A stretch of 64,000 bases of DNA from CAKZLS01 sp963771545. GTDB taxonomy: Bacteria > Pseudomonadota > Alphaproteobacteria > Rhodospirillales > Defluviicoccaceae. Position 1 is the first letter of the stretch. Each line of letters starts with the position of its first letter. Shown piece by piece: positions 1 to 8,155 of this stretch. The position numbers were made by a program, and so were the translations under genes. The notes under the pieces are model-generated. The model was given only the letters and a program-made list of their open reading frames with translations, did no database searches and had not been told where the DNA came from. Where the stretch lies: positions 248,001 through 312,000 of the forward strand of contig CAVYTX010000002.1 of assembly GCA_963771545.1 (NCBI GenBank). The letters are read 5' to 3'.

Positions 1-1163
1 TCTTCCTCGAGCTCAAACGGGCGCGGATCCCGGTTTCGCTCCGCGAGTACCTGACGCTGATGGAGGCCATGGACGCCGGGCTCGCGGAGTACAGCGTCGA
101 CGATTTCTACTATCTCAGCCGCTCGTGCCTGGTGAAGGACGAGACCAACCTGGACCGGTTCGACCGGGTGTTCGGCTCCGTGTTCAAGGGGCTCGAGCCC
201 CCCGATGACGGCGAAACGGCGAAGATCCCCGAGGAGTGGCTGCGCCGCCTCGCCGACCGGGTTCTCACCGATGAGGAAAAGGCCCAGGTCCAGGCCATGG
301 GCGGCTGGTACAAGCTGATGGAAACGCTGAAGGAGCGCATCGGCGAACAGAAAGGCCGTCACCAGGGCGGCAGTAAGTGGATCGGCACCGGCGGAACGTC
401 ACCCTATGGCGCCGGCGGCTACAATCCCGAGGGCGTGCGCATCGGCCAGGACCAGAACCGCAACAACCGCGCCGTCAAGGTTTGGGACAAACGCGAGTTC
501 CGGAACCTGGACTCGTCGGTGGAGCTGGGCACCCGCAATATCAAGGTGGCGCTGCGGCGGTTGCGGCGGTTCGCCCGTCAGGGCGCGGCCACCGAGCTCG
601 ACCTCGACCACACCATCCGCGCCACCGCCAAGAAGGGCTATCTGGACCTGCACATGGTGCCGGAACGCCATAACGCCGTGAAGGTTTTGCTGTTCCTCGA
701 CGTGGGCGGCTCCATGGACCCGCATGTCCAAGCGTGCGAGGAGCTGTTCTCGGCGGCGCGGAGCGAGTTCAAGCACCTGGAATATTTCTATTTCCACAAC
801 TGCGTGTACGAGAAGGTGTGGCGCGACAACAAGCGCCGCCGCGACGACGCCACGCCCACCTGGGACGTGCTCCACACCTACCCTCACGACTACAAGCTGA
901 TATTCGTCGGCGACGCGTCCATGAGCCCCTACGAGATGATCTATCCGGGCGGCGCCGTGGAGCACTGGAACGAGGAAACCGGATCGTTGTGGATGGAGCG
1001 GGTGCTGAACGTCTACACCCACGCCGTGTGGCTCAACCCGGTTGCCGAGGGGTGGTGGGAGCACACCATGTCCGCCCGGATGATCGGCCAGCTGATGGGC
1101 GGGCGCATGTACCCGCTGACCCTCGACGGGCTCGACCGCGCCATGCGCGCGCTGAGTCGGTAA
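1..1163 (+). CDS. VWA-domain (CoxE-like) protein, 5' end outside window
   Basis: The reading frame is open from base 3, reading FLELKRARIPVSLREYLTLM before the first in-frame ATG at base 60, so the true start lies upstream. The C-terminal half carries a von Willebrand A-type fold: strand VLLFLDVGGSMD (first Asp at 699-701) resembles the MIDAS metal site DxSxS but has Gly for the first Ser, which I recall as common in this CoxE-like family. Such proteins usually act with a MoxR-type AAA ATPase encoded just upstream in assembling metallo-enzymes; that partner would lie outside the window. The exact substrate is unknown. The stop is TAA at 1161-1163. Confidence 0.85.
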   Translation, partial: FLELKRARIPVSLREYLTLMEAMDAGLAEYSVDDFYYLSRSCLVKDETNLDRFDRVFGSVFKGLEPPDDGETAKIPEEWLRRLADRVLTDEEKAQVQAMGGWYKLMETLKERIGEQKGRHQGGSKWIGTGGTSPYGAGGYNPEGVRIGQDQNRNNRAVKVWDKREFRNLDSSVELGTRNIKVALRRLRRFARQGAATELDLDHTIRATAKKGYLDLHMVPERHNAVKVLLFLDVGGSMDPHVQACEELFSAARSEFKHLEYFYFHNCVYEKVWRDNKRRRDDATPTWDVLHTYPHDYKLIFVGDASMSPYEMIYPGGAVEHWNEETGSLWMERVLNVYTHAVWLNPVAEGWWEHTMSARMIGQLMGGRMYPLTLDGLDRAMRALSR

Positions 1164-1247
1164 AGTGGTGACGGCATGCCGCTGATCGGCGATCCGGGGC
1201 CATGAGCACCCGCCTGTCCGCGACATCCTTGCCGAGGATCACGGGTT

Positions 1248-1685
1248 TCAGTCTCTCGAAGCCACCAGCGAACGGGAACCGGCCGCGCCGCTGTCGCCGA
1301 TCACGTCAATGCGAACGGGCGCGATCCCGGCCTTGGTCAATTTCAGCGTTTGCGCCGCGGCCTTGGACAGGTCGATGATCCGGCCGTGTACAAAGGGACC
1401 CCGATCATTGATTTCGACCTCGACCTTCCTGCCATTGTGAAGATTGGTCACTAGGACCTGGGTCCCCAGCGGCAGCTTGCGGTGAGCGGCGGTCATTGCA
1501 AATTGGTCGAACGTCTCGCCGCTGGCCGTCTTCTTGCCGTGGAAACCCGGTCCATACCACGACGCGATACCGCGTTGGCTCTCGGCGCCGGCGTCGGCGT
1601 CACGGGCAAAACCGGAGACCGCCGCCATGACGATCAGAAGGCCGATCGCCGCGAAACCGATATTTGCGCGCACGGTCATGCGCAT
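1248..1685 (-). CDS. rlpA: RlpA-like septal lytic transglycosylase, catalytic residues present
   Basis: 145 aa with a hydrophobic N-terminal export segment (about residues 8-25) and a double-psi beta-barrel from about residue 40 (ASWYGPGFHGKKTASGE). RlpA proteins cleave peptide-stripped glycan strands at the septum or periplasm. The three residues recalled as catalytic in Pseudomonas RlpA (Glu-His-Asp, spaced 11 and 26) are present as Glu57, His68 and Asp94 in the NDRGP motif. There is no SPOR domain, so septal targeting by denuded glycan binding is not evident. A second RlpA-like gene lies 0.7 kb away on the same strand, with a PRC-barrel gene between them. Confidence 0.88.
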   Translation of the reverse strand: MRMTVRANIGFAAIGLLIVMAAVSGFARDADAGAESQRGIASWYGPGFHGKKTASGETFDQFAMTAAHRKLPLGTQVLVTNLHNGRKVEVEINDRGPFVHGRIIDLSKAAAQTLKLTKAGIAPVRIDVIGDSGAAGSRSLVASRD

Positions 1686-1749
1686 CGCCGTCCTCCTCGA
1701 TGGTTGTGCACAAATGCAGTATTGCCGTCTGTCTTAAGTCGGCCGCCGG

Positions 1750-2151
1750 TCAGGACCTGGCGGCGTTCCGTCCCTTGAATTCCGGCAGGGCCTTGAGGTC
1801 CTTGCCGTCGAGAAGAACGATCAGGCGACCATCGGGTTCGAGCTCGAATTGATCGAGGGCGACCGCCACCTTTTTGCCCGACATTCCAACGGGTCCGCCA
1901 ACTTCCACGATCGCCAGAGGGCCCTGGCGGTCGGAATCGAACACATCCTTCACGGTGCCGACACGGTTGTCCCGTTCGTCGAAGACCGTCTTTTGACGGA
2001 CGTCATCCACCGACAACGGCGTATCGGTGGTGTTGTTTTTCCCCTCGGCGTCCCCGAACCGCGCTAACGGATCGGAACCGTTCGCCAAGGCGGCCGAAGC
2101 AGCCAAGGTGGCGACGAGGAGGCCGGACAATAAGAGGCGTCGATGTTTCAC
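1750..2151 (-). CDS. Exported PRC-barrel domain protein
   Basis: About 133 aa from a GTG start at 2149-2151, preceded by TGGAG seven bases upstream and starting VKHRRLLLSGLL, a clean signal peptide ending near AALA. An in-frame ATG at 2197-2199 would put 16 non-hydrophobic residues before that signal, so I prefer GTG. The mature part reads like one PRC-barrel (VGTVKDVFDSD, then GKKVAVALDQFEL, ending LKALPEF), a small beta-barrel seen in RimM and many periplasmic or photosynthetic-type proteins. Its function is unknown. It sits between two RlpA-like genes on the same strand. Confidence 0.75.
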   Translation of the reverse strand: MKHRRLLLSGLLVATLAASAALANGSDPLARFGDAEGKNNTTDTPLSVDDVRQKTVFDERDNRVGTVKDVFDSDRQGPLAIVEVGGPVGMSGKKVAVALDQFELEPDGRLIVLLDGKDLKALPEFKGRNAARS

Positions 2152-2376
2152 ATCAAAACTCCACTGCTGTTGCCACCCGCGCGGCGAGAGAGACGCCACG
2201 AAAAGGTAAACGCAAACAGCTCTTAAAGGTTGCGATCGAATTGGGGCGATTTTATGGCACTATCGGCGAGCGCCGCATCCGACCACGGCGACGCGTCGGC
2301 CAACCTATTGAAAAAGCGCAGCGTTTCTGGCGCCGACGCACCGCCGGGACGGGCGGGCGGATGCCGAACATTGGTA

Positions 2377-2781
2377 TCACTCTGACTCGATCTCGTCGCT
2401 GATCACGTCGATGCGCACGCGCGCGGTTCCGCGATTAAGCAACCCGAGTTTTCGCGCGGCGGCCTTCGACAGGTCGATGATCCGGCCGTCCGCGTAGGGA
2501 CCGCGGTCATTGATCGTGACCTCGGCTTTTTTGCCGTTGGCGAGATTGGTCACCATGACCCGCGTTCCCAAGGGCAGGGTGCGGCTTGCCGCCGTCATTT
2601 CGTGCTGACTGTAGATCGCTCCGCTGGCGGTCTTCTTGCCGTGGAACCCCGGTCCGTACCAGGACGCGAGGCCGAGTTGCACCTTGCCGCCTTCGCGCAA
2701 CCCATGGAACAGGCCGAGACCCACGGCCCCGATTACAACCAGACCCACCGCCGCGATAACGACCCGTCGTTTGGGCTGCAT
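2377..2781 (-). CDS. RlpA-like DPBB protein, membrane-anchored, degenerate active site
   Basis: 134 aa from ATG 2779-2781 (MQPKRRVVIAAV), with a GGAAAGG just upstream; ATG at 2791-2793 and a longer start at 2862 are alternatives. The N-terminus is a single hydrophobic segment without an obvious cleavage site. The double-psi barrel is close to the paralogue at 1248-1685 (shared ASWYGPGFHGKKTASG, NDRGP and GRIIDLSKAAA), but the catalytic Glu is Ala55 and the catalytic His is Ser66; only Asp92 remains. It may therefore bind glycan without cutting it. That inference rests on residue positions recalled for Pseudomonas RlpA. Confidence 0.8.
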   Translation of the reverse strand: MQPKRRVVIAAVGLVVIGAVGLGLFHGLREGGKVQLGLASWYGPGFHGKKTASGAIYSQHEMTAASRTLPLGTRVMVTNLANGKKAEVTINDRGPYADGRIIDLSKAAARKLGLLNRGTARVRIDVISDEIESE

Positions 2782-3085
2782 GCGCCTTTCCATCCGGTTA
2801 GCAGGATCCCGTCCAAGGACCGCTCGATCCTGGCCCGTGCGCCGAACCGCGGGGCCTTGCAATCACAAAACCCCTCGGACGCCAAAATGTTCATCGCGAC
2901 TGGCTGATTGAGTTCCGCCGAACACCTTGGCGAGGCTCGTCTAGTCGGCGGCCACCGGGTGTTGCTTGCCGCCGGAGGGTCGGGCAAGGGCGTTGATTCC
3001 GAACCACGGGAAGAGGGAGCCGCCGAACGCGAGGACGCGAACGCCGGCCCTTCCATCGTGCTTGCGCGTCGGCCTGAAACGTGCG
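2782..3085. other. Intergenic, no gene seen
   Basis: About 300 bases between the second RlpA-like gene and the cyclophilin gene, both on the minus strand. I see no convincing small gene, tRNA or terminator. It should contain the promoter for the downstream RlpA-like gene, but no clear -35/-10 pair stood out. Confidence 0.4.
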
Positions 3086-3634
3086 TCAGCCCTTCACGTC
3101 CGCGGCGATCTTCATGCTGATGATCTTGTCGGGATCGGAGACGGCGCCGTTGTCGCCGGAGTCCCCTTTCTTAATCATGTCAACGTATTCCATGCCGTCG
3201 ATCACCCGGCCCCACACGGTGTACTTGCCCTGCAGGAACGGCGCCGGCGCGAAGGCGATAAAGAACTGTAAATCGGCGCTGTCCGGCGACTGGGAGCGCG
3301 CCATGCCGACGGTGCCGCGAACGAACGGTTTGTTGGAAAACTCGGCGGGGATGTTGACTCCCGATCCGCCGGTCCCGTTGCCCTTGGGATCGCCCGTTTG
3401 CGCCATGAAACCGTCGATCACGCGATGAAAGACCAACCCGTCGTAGAAACCTTCGCGCACCAGCTCCTTGATCCGCGCCACGTGCTTCGGCGCCACGTCG
3501 GGCCGCATCTCGATGACCACGCGGCCATCCTTGAGGTCCATGTACAGGGTATTTTCCGGATCCGCGGCCAAGGCTGAACCTCCTCCGAGCAATAGGGGCA
3601 AAAGTAAAGCGATCAAGGGAATTCGAAAGCGCAT
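3086..3634 (-). CDS. Secreted cyclophilin-type peptidyl-prolyl isomerase
   Basis: 182 aa. A signal peptide (RFRIPLIALLLPLLLGGGSALA) is followed by one cyclophilin domain with the hallmark FHRVIDGFMAQTGDP (Arg71, Phe76 and Gln79 in the active site) and the later GTVGMARSQSPDSADLQFFI and FLQGKYTVWGRVIDGM segments. It would catalyse proline cis-trans isomerisation in periplasmic protein folding (PpiA-like). Length and motif order fit the short bacterial periplasmic cyclophilins. It is the first gene of a minus-strand run downstream of glk, with a gap of about 100 bases. Confidence 0.93.
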   Translation of the reverse strand: MRFRIPLIALLLPLLLGGGSALAADPENTLYMDLKDGRVVIEMRPDVAPKHVARIKELVREGFYDGLVFHRVIDGFMAQTGDPKGNGTGGSGVNIPAEFSNKPFVRGTVGMARSQSPDSADLQFFIAFAPAPFLQGKYTVWGRVIDGMEYVDMIKKGDSGDNGAVSDPDKIISMKIAADVKG

Positions 3635-3734
3635 CGTTTGGTCCTCAATGTCTTTGAGACGGGCGAAGAGTGCCGACGATCCCGGGGTCGTTGCGCCACC
3701 CTACACCAACCGGAGCCGCGGCGGGAACCCCGGG

Positions 3735-4721
3735 TTAACGGTGAAGGCGCATCAGGCCGTCCCAGGCGGCGCCGTGCAGCGCCACCTTGGGGTCGAGAAT
3801 GACATGCACGGGAATCCGTGAAATCCAGCCGCGGAACCGGCCCTTGGCGCGGATCGCCTCGAGGAAGTCCGGTTTTTCCAGCCGCGACAGAATGCGGGGT
3901 GGAATGCCGCCCCCGAGATACAAGCCGCCGGTGGCGAACACCCGGAGCGCCATGTTGCCGACCACGCCGCCGAGGATACGGACGAACAGATCCAGGGTGG
4001 CGATGCAGATCTCGGCCTTGAGTTCCTGGGCGGCGTTGACGATGATCGGCGTTTGATCCTTGGCGGCGGCCAGTTCCTGTCGAAGCCACTCGGGCTCTTC
4101 GTAACGCCGCTGGCTTCGCACGAAATCGTAAAGGTTCGGGATGCCGCCGCCGGAACACACCCTCTCAAAGCTGACATGGCCGAACCGGGGTTCGAGATAG
4201 GCCAGCAGCTTGACCTGCTCGTGGGTCACCGGGCCAAACGAGGCGTGACCGCCCTCGGTTGGGCAGGCCAGGTAGCGATCGCCGGTCCAAACCATGAAGG
4301 CCTCGCCCAAACCGGTGCCGGGCGCGATGACGCCAATTGTGCCGGTGGGGTCGCGCTGTCCGTCATTGAGCGTGTGGAACTCGTTCGGGGTCTGGTGCGG
4401 GATGGCCGTAGCGATGGCCTGAAGGTCGTTCAGGAGATGCACCTTTGGGATGTTAAATGCTTGGCCGATGCTGTCGGCGCGGATCGTCCACGGCAGATTG
4501 GTGATATGAGCCTCGCCGCGCACCACCGGACCGGCGACGCCGAAGCTCGCCGCCTCCACCTTGACGTCGGAGCCCGAGAGAAACTTGGTGATGACGGCTT
4601 CCAGGGACTCGTGCGCGCCGCTCGGAAAGCGCTCCTCCCGGACGGGGTCCTCGACGCCCCGGTCCAAGGAAATGAGCGCCAGTACGGTTTTCGTCCCACC
4701 AACGTCGCCCGCGAGAATCAT
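3735..4721 (-). CDS. glk: Glucokinase
   Basis: 328 aa, the normal length for bacterial hexokinase-like glucokinases. The phosphate loop LAGDVGGTKT starts the protein, the proposed catalytic base Asp99 lies in LLNDLQAIATAIP, and the sugar-binding EGGHASF motif is at about residues 156-162; PGTGLGEA is also family-typical. It phosphorylates glucose with ATP in the cytoplasm, feeding glycolysis or the Entner-Doudoroff route. It is transcribed divergently from the AEC transporter gene across a 147-base gap. Confidence 0.94.
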   Translation of the reverse strand: MILAGDVGGTKTVLALISLDRGVEDPVREERFPSGAHESLEAVITKFLSGSDVKVEAASFGVAGPVVRGEAHITNLPWTIRADSIGQAFNIPKVHLLNDLQAIATAIPHQTPNEFHTLNDGQRDPTGTIGVIAPGTGLGEAFMVWTGDRYLACPTEGGHASFGPVTHEQVKLLAYLEPRFGHVSFERVCSGGGIPNLYDFVRSQRRYEEPEWLRQELAAAKDQTPIIVNAAQELKAEICIATLDLFVRILGGVVGNMALRVFATGGLYLGGGIPPRILSRLEKPDFLEAIRAKGRFRGWISRIPVHVILDPKVALHGAAWDGLMRLHR

Positions 4722-4868
4722 GATCGTGTTCCAATTGCTATGTTCGCACGCCGTGTTTAACGCCCAGACTATATTGACACGATGGCGTAGGATCCATCAT
4801 TGCATGCGAAAGGGGCGGCTGAACCTTTCGACCGCGACGGCACGGAATGCGGGAGCGTGTGAGATCCC

Positions 4869-5744
4869 ATGATCGGCGATTTGTTCTCCATTGTCGCTCC
4901 CGTCTTCATCTGCGCCGGTATCGGGTTCGCGTGGGAGAAGCTCGGGCGCGGTTATGACATCGAGCTGGTCACCAACCTGGTCACCAACATCGGCGCGCCG
5001 TGTCTGGTGTTCTACACTCTCGCCAATCTGCGGGTGGAGGGTTCGGCGTTCGTGACCGTGGTGGGCGCGACCGTCGCCGCCCTTGCCCTGAGCATGGCCG
5101 TCGGCGCCCTGGTCCTGCGGCTGTCGCGGCTATCGCTCAAGGCGTTTCTGCCGGCGCTGACGTTCCCCAACACCGGCAACATGGGCCTGCCGATCAATTA
5201 TCTGGCGTTCGGCGATCCGGGGCTGGCGCTGGGCATCGGTGTTTTTACCGTCTACACGGTGGCGCAGTTCACGCTGGGTGTCGCCATCGCCTCCAGCACC
5301 GTGTCGCTGAAAGCGCTGGCCCGGGTGCCGCTGCTCTATGCCCTGGCGGCGGCGTTGGTGTTCATGATCACGGGGCACATCCCGCCGAAATGGGTTAACG
5401 CCACCACCGACCTCCTGGGCGGTCTCACCATTCCGCTGATGCTGATCACGCTGGGCATCTCGCTGGCGCGTCTCAGGGTGGCGAGCGTGCCCCGAAGCCT
5501 CGGCCTGTCGGTGTTGCGGCTGGCGATGGGGTTCGGCATCGGTCTCGCCCTGGCGGCGGCGCTGGGTTTGGAGGGGGCGACGCGCGGCGTTCTCATCGTG
5601 CAGCTCTCCATGCCGGTGGCGGTGTTCAATTACCTGTTCGCCCGGCGCTACAAGACCGCGCCGGAAGAGGTGGCGGGCATGGTGGTGATCTCCACGGCGC
5701 TGTCCTTCGCGAGCTTGCCGCTGCTCCTCTGGTTCGTGCTGTAG
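4869..5744 (+). CDS. AEC (auxin efflux carrier) family transporter
   Basis: 291 aa, almost entirely hydrophobic, with about ten predicted membrane segments arranged as two related halves. The mid-protein ALTFPNTGNMGLPI is the characteristic AEC/PIN-like NTGN signature, and PLMLITLGISLA is also typical. Bacterial members export or import small carboxylates or amino acids; the substrate here cannot be read from sequence. It is followed after six bases by rarD on the same strand, so the two are probably co-transcribed. Confidence 0.88.
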   Translation: MIGDLFSIVAPVFICAGIGFAWEKLGRGYDIELVTNLVTNIGAPCLVFYTLANLRVEGSAFVTVVGATVAALALSMAVGALVLRLSRLSLKAFLPALTFPNTGNMGLPINYLAFGDPGLALGIGVFTVYTVAQFTLGVAIASSTVSLKALARVPLLYALAAALVFMITGHIPPKWVNATTDLLGGLTIPLMLITLGISLARLRVASVPRSLGLSVLRLAMGFGIGLALAAALGLEGATRGVLIVQLSMPVAVFNYLFARRYKTAPEEVAGMVVISTALSFASLPLLLWFVL

Positions 5745-5750
5745 GCTGCC

Positions 5751-6650
5751 GTGCCTCCGGAGCCCGAAAACCGATCGACGGCCCGGACCGGGACCGTCCT
5801 GGCGACGCTGGCGTTTCTCTGCTGGGCGCTGTTTCCCCTCTACTTCAAGCTGGTGGACGTCGTCCCGGCGGTGGAGATCTTGGCGCACCGGGTGGTATGG
5901 ACGGTGCTGCTGGTTACCGGTCTGCTCATGGTCCGCCGCGGCTGGTCCGCCGTTTGGGTCGTCTTCGCCAAACGCCGTCTGCTGGCGACCCTGGCTCTTT
6001 CGGCCGTGGTCATCACGATTAACTGGGGCGTGTTCATCTGGGCCATCGCCCACGACCGGGTCCTGGAAGCCAGCCTCGGCTACTACATCAATCCGCTGGT
6101 GAGCGTGGTTCTGGGGGTCGCGGTGCTCCGCGAACGGCTGCGTCCCTTGCAGTGGGCGGCGGTCGGCCTAGCCGCCGCCGGGGTCGCCTACCAGATCATC
6201 GGGCTCGGCGCGTTTCCGTGGGTGGCGCTGACGCTGGCGATCAGTTTCGGGTTCTACGGTCTGATTCGCAAGCTCGCCGCCGTCGACGCCTACAGCGGCC
6301 TGTTCGTCGAAACCCTGATCCTGAGCCCGCTGGCGCTGGTCTACCTGATTTGGCTCGCGGCCCTCGGCGAGGGGGCGTTCGGCCGGGGCAACTGGCAATT
6401 GGACGGGCTCCTCGCGCTTTCCGGCATCATCACCGCGCTGCCGCTGATCCTGTTCGTCGCCGGCGCCCAGCGCATTCGCCTCTCGACGCTGGGGCTGCTC
6501 CAGTACATCGTGCCGACCGGGCAATTCATACTCGCGGTGTTCGTCTTCGGCGAGTCGCTCACATCGGGCACCCTAGTGACCTTCGGCTGCATCTGGACGG
6601 CGCTGGCCGTCTACTCCTTCGGCACCGCCCGCGGCGAGGTCAGGCGGTAG
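5751..6650 (+). CDS. rarD: EamA/DMT-type transporter, RarD family
   Basis: 299 aa from a GTG start at 5751-5753, six bases after the AEC gene stop. About ten membrane helices in two EamA repeats; GTVLATLAFLCWALFPLYFK at the start, ILAHRVVWT and the SLGYYINPL motif are characteristic of RarD. The family belongs to the drug/metabolite transporter superfamily; RarD is linked to chloramphenicol sensitivity in some bacteria, but the physiological substrate is unsettled. It is the last ordinary gene before the accessory strip. Confidence 0.9.
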   Translation: MPPEPENRSTARTGTVLATLAFLCWALFPLYFKLVDVVPAVEILAHRVVWTVLLVTGLLMVRRGWSAVWVVFAKRRLLATLALSAVVITINWGVFIWAIAHDRVLEASLGYYINPLVSVVLGVAVLRERLRPLQWAAVGLAAAGVAYQIIGLGAFPWVALTLAISFGFYGLIRKLAAVDAYSGLFVETLILSPLALVYLIWLAALGEGAFGRGNWQLDGLLALSGIITALPLILFVAGAQRIRLSTLGLLQYIVPTGQFILAVFVFGESLTSGTLVTFGCIWTALAVYSFGTARGEVRR

Positions 6651-6732
6651 TCCGGCGCGGCCCGGACGCCGACGGAAGAGCCGGTTGGCGTGGGATCGGT
6701 CCGTGACCGAGCTCATCCGAAATCCGTCTCTT

Positions 6733-6822
6733 CGTCTTTGCGAGCGAAGCGCGGCAAACCAGAATCGTCGGTGGCTTCACGCATATCCCTGGATCGCTTC
6801 GTTGTTCAGCGCCTCGCGATTG
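6733..6822. repeat. Decayed dispersed palindromic repeat
   Basis: The left arm begins cgtctttgcgagcgaagcg (6733) and the right arm runs from ccctggatcgcttcg (6787) to about 6822 with gcctcgcgattg. The arms are imperfect inverted copies. They resemble the widespread bacterial palindrome whose arms contain cgtcattgcgag and gaagcaatccag. Several mismatches suggest an old copy. It sits between rarD and the IS110-type element. Confidence 0.4.
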
Positions 6823-6870
6823 TCTGTTGGCGATAGCGTATATTTTAGCGGTCCTGGCATAGTCGGGATG

Positions 6871-6900
6871 CCGGGTGTTGGATGGCCATCCAACACCCGG
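6871..6900. repeat. Perfect 30-bp palindrome
   Basis: The arm ccgggtgttggatgg is followed immediately by its exact complement ccatccaacacccgg, with no loop. It lies about 140 bases upstream of the IS110 transposase ribosome-binding site. It could be part of the element's left end, part of its structured RNA, or an independent protein-binding site. Confidence 0.8.
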
Positions 6901-7042
6901 CGCGGATCGGCCGGCCGTCTCGCGATGGGGCTATGACGCCCGCCGTCATCAAGGCCGCCGGTCCGCTCCCGTCAACCGCTTGATGAGTTGCTTGGGTTTA
7001 ACGCCCGCAGACAATCATAAGCATGAACGAGGATACCTCCCG
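6901..7042 (+). ncRNA. Candidate IS110 guide (bridge-type) RNA region
   Basis: Non-coding stretch between the 30-bp palindrome and the transposase start. It contains short self-complementary segments, for example catcaag at 6947 and cttgatg at 6979. In the IS110 subgroup the left-end leader of roughly this size is transcribed as a structured RNA that pairs with donor and target DNA. Here this is inferred only from position and foldability; I could not define the two internal loops or pair them with flanking DNA. Confidence 0.25.
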
Positions 7043-7056
7043 ATGCCTGTCCCCGC

Positions 7057-7986
7057 GTGCTCGGCTGCGATGTCGGCAAGGATACCATCGTCATCTTCGA
7101 CAGCCTGACCGGCACTACTGAAACGGTCGACAACACGGTCAAGGCCCTGAAACGCGTGCTCGCCCGGTTCGAGCGCGACACCTTCGTCGTTTGCGAAGCC
7201 ACCGGCGGGTACGAGACCGCCTTGCTGATGACCGCCTATAACCTGGGGATGCCCGCTCATCGCGGCGACCCGCGTAAAACGAGCGCCTTCCTGCGTTCCC
7301 TGCGCGGTCACGGAAAGACCGACACCCTGGATTCCAGGGGGCTCACCCGCTATGGCCAGGAGCGCCAGGCGGAGTTGCCGCTTTGGTGGCCGCCGGCCAT
7401 GGCACAAGAGGCTCTGTGTCAGCTGGTGCGTCTGCGGACCGACCTGGTGGCCGATCGCGCCAGCTATATGCGCCGCTTCAAGGCTCCCGGAGCCAACGTC
7501 GATAAACGTCATATCCGTAGCCTGATCAGTAGCTTCGACCGCCGCATCGAGGCCGTGGAGGCCGATATCGCGGCACAGATCGCCGCCGATGACCCGTTAC
7601 GCCGCATCGTCCAACTGATCCAACAGATCCCCGGTTGCGGACCGGTCACCGCCACCATGCTGGTCGCTCTCATGCCGGAACTGGGACAGCTCTCGCGGCG
7701 CCAAGCCGCGTCACTGGGCGGCCTCGCCCCCCATCCCCGGCAAAGCGGCAAGGCCGATGGCTATCGAAACGTCAGAGGAGGACGCCGCGACCTGCGCGCC
7801 GTCCTGTTCATGGCCGCCCTGTCCGCCAGCCGACACAACCCCCAGCTCAGAGCCTTCTATCTCCGACTCTTGGACGCTGGTAAAAAGCGCATCGTCGCGA
7901 TCGTCGCCGTCGCCCGAAAACTCATCACCATCATCAACGCCAAGGTCCGCAACGCCTTCTTCCAGCCAATCGAACAACTGAGTTGA
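7057..7986 (+). CDS. IS110-family DEDD transposase, 5' end probably frameshifted
   Basis: 309 aa from GTG 7057. The N-terminal RuvC-like DEDD domain shows Asp5 (GCDVGKDT), Glu47 (VVCEATGGYE), Asp89 and Asp92 (KTDTLDSR). The C-terminal Tnp domain has IPGCGPVTATMLVALMPELG and the QSG motif with candidate nucleophile Ser230. The natural start appears to be ATG 7043, nine bases after a GAGGA site, but that codon is one base out of frame: one extra C in the cccc run at 7051-7054 would give MPVPRVLGCDVGK. GTG 7057 has no ribosome-binding site of its own. So the copy may be poorly expressed, or one base is missing from the assembly. Confidence 0.85.
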   Translation: MLGCDVGKDTIVIFDSLTGTTETVDNTVKALKRVLARFERDTFVVCEATGGYETALLMTAYNLGMPAHRGDPRKTSAFLRSLRGHGKTDTLDSRGLTRYGQERQAELPLWWPPAMAQEALCQLVRLRTDLVADRASYMRRFKAPGANVDKRHIRSLISSFDRRIEAVEADIAAQIAADDPLRRIVQLIQQIPGCGPVTATMLVALMPELGQLSRRQAASLGGLAPHPRQSGKADGYRNVRGGRRDLRAVLFMAALSASRHNPQLRAFYLRLLDAGKKRIVAIVAVARKLITIINAKVRNAFFQPIEQLS

Positions 7987-8108
7987 TGACGGCGAGTGGT
8001 GTCGCCGTCGCCCTCGATCGTCGTCGCAAGAAATCGTAGCCTGAATGCAGTATCAACTGATTCTGACCCCCTTTGATTTTTTACGAGATCGCGTGACTGT
8101 ATGGACAG

Positions 8109-8154
8109 CTGGCCTCCATTGGCATATGCTATAGACTATGCCAATGGAGGCCAG
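8109..8154. promoter_or_regulatory. 18-bp inverted repeat, probable vapB operator
   Basis: Perfect inverted repeat: arms 8109-8126 (ctggcctccattggcata) and 8137-8154, with a 10-base loop tgctatagac that could supply a -10 box. The right arm contains the GGAGG ribosome-binding site for GTG 8156. Antitoxins of this class repress their own operon by binding palindromes at the promoter, so this is a likely autoregulatory operator; in RNA the hairpin would also hide the ribosome-binding site. Confidence 0.6.
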
Positions 8155-8155
8155 C

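Larger units (their letters stand above)
6871..8040 (+). mobile_element. IS110-family insertion element, ends approximate
   Basis: The element comprises a transposase at 7057-7986, a structured left non-coding region and a short right flank. The left side has a perfect 30-bp palindrome at 6871-6900 and a catcaag/cttgatg inverted pair at 6947-6953 and 6979-6985. Right after the transposase stop is an 8-bp hairpin (gacggcga, 6-base loop, tcgccgtc; 7988-8009). IS110 elements lack classic terminal repeats and target duplications, so I cannot place the ends; the limits given are estimates. The left non-coding region is where IS110-group elements encode their guide RNA. Confidence 0.45.

Noticed and set aside
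6685..6936. 83-aa frame between rarD and the IS110 element
   Set aside because: It crosses the decayed palindrome and the 30-bp palindrome, lacks a ribosome-binding site and looks like no protein.
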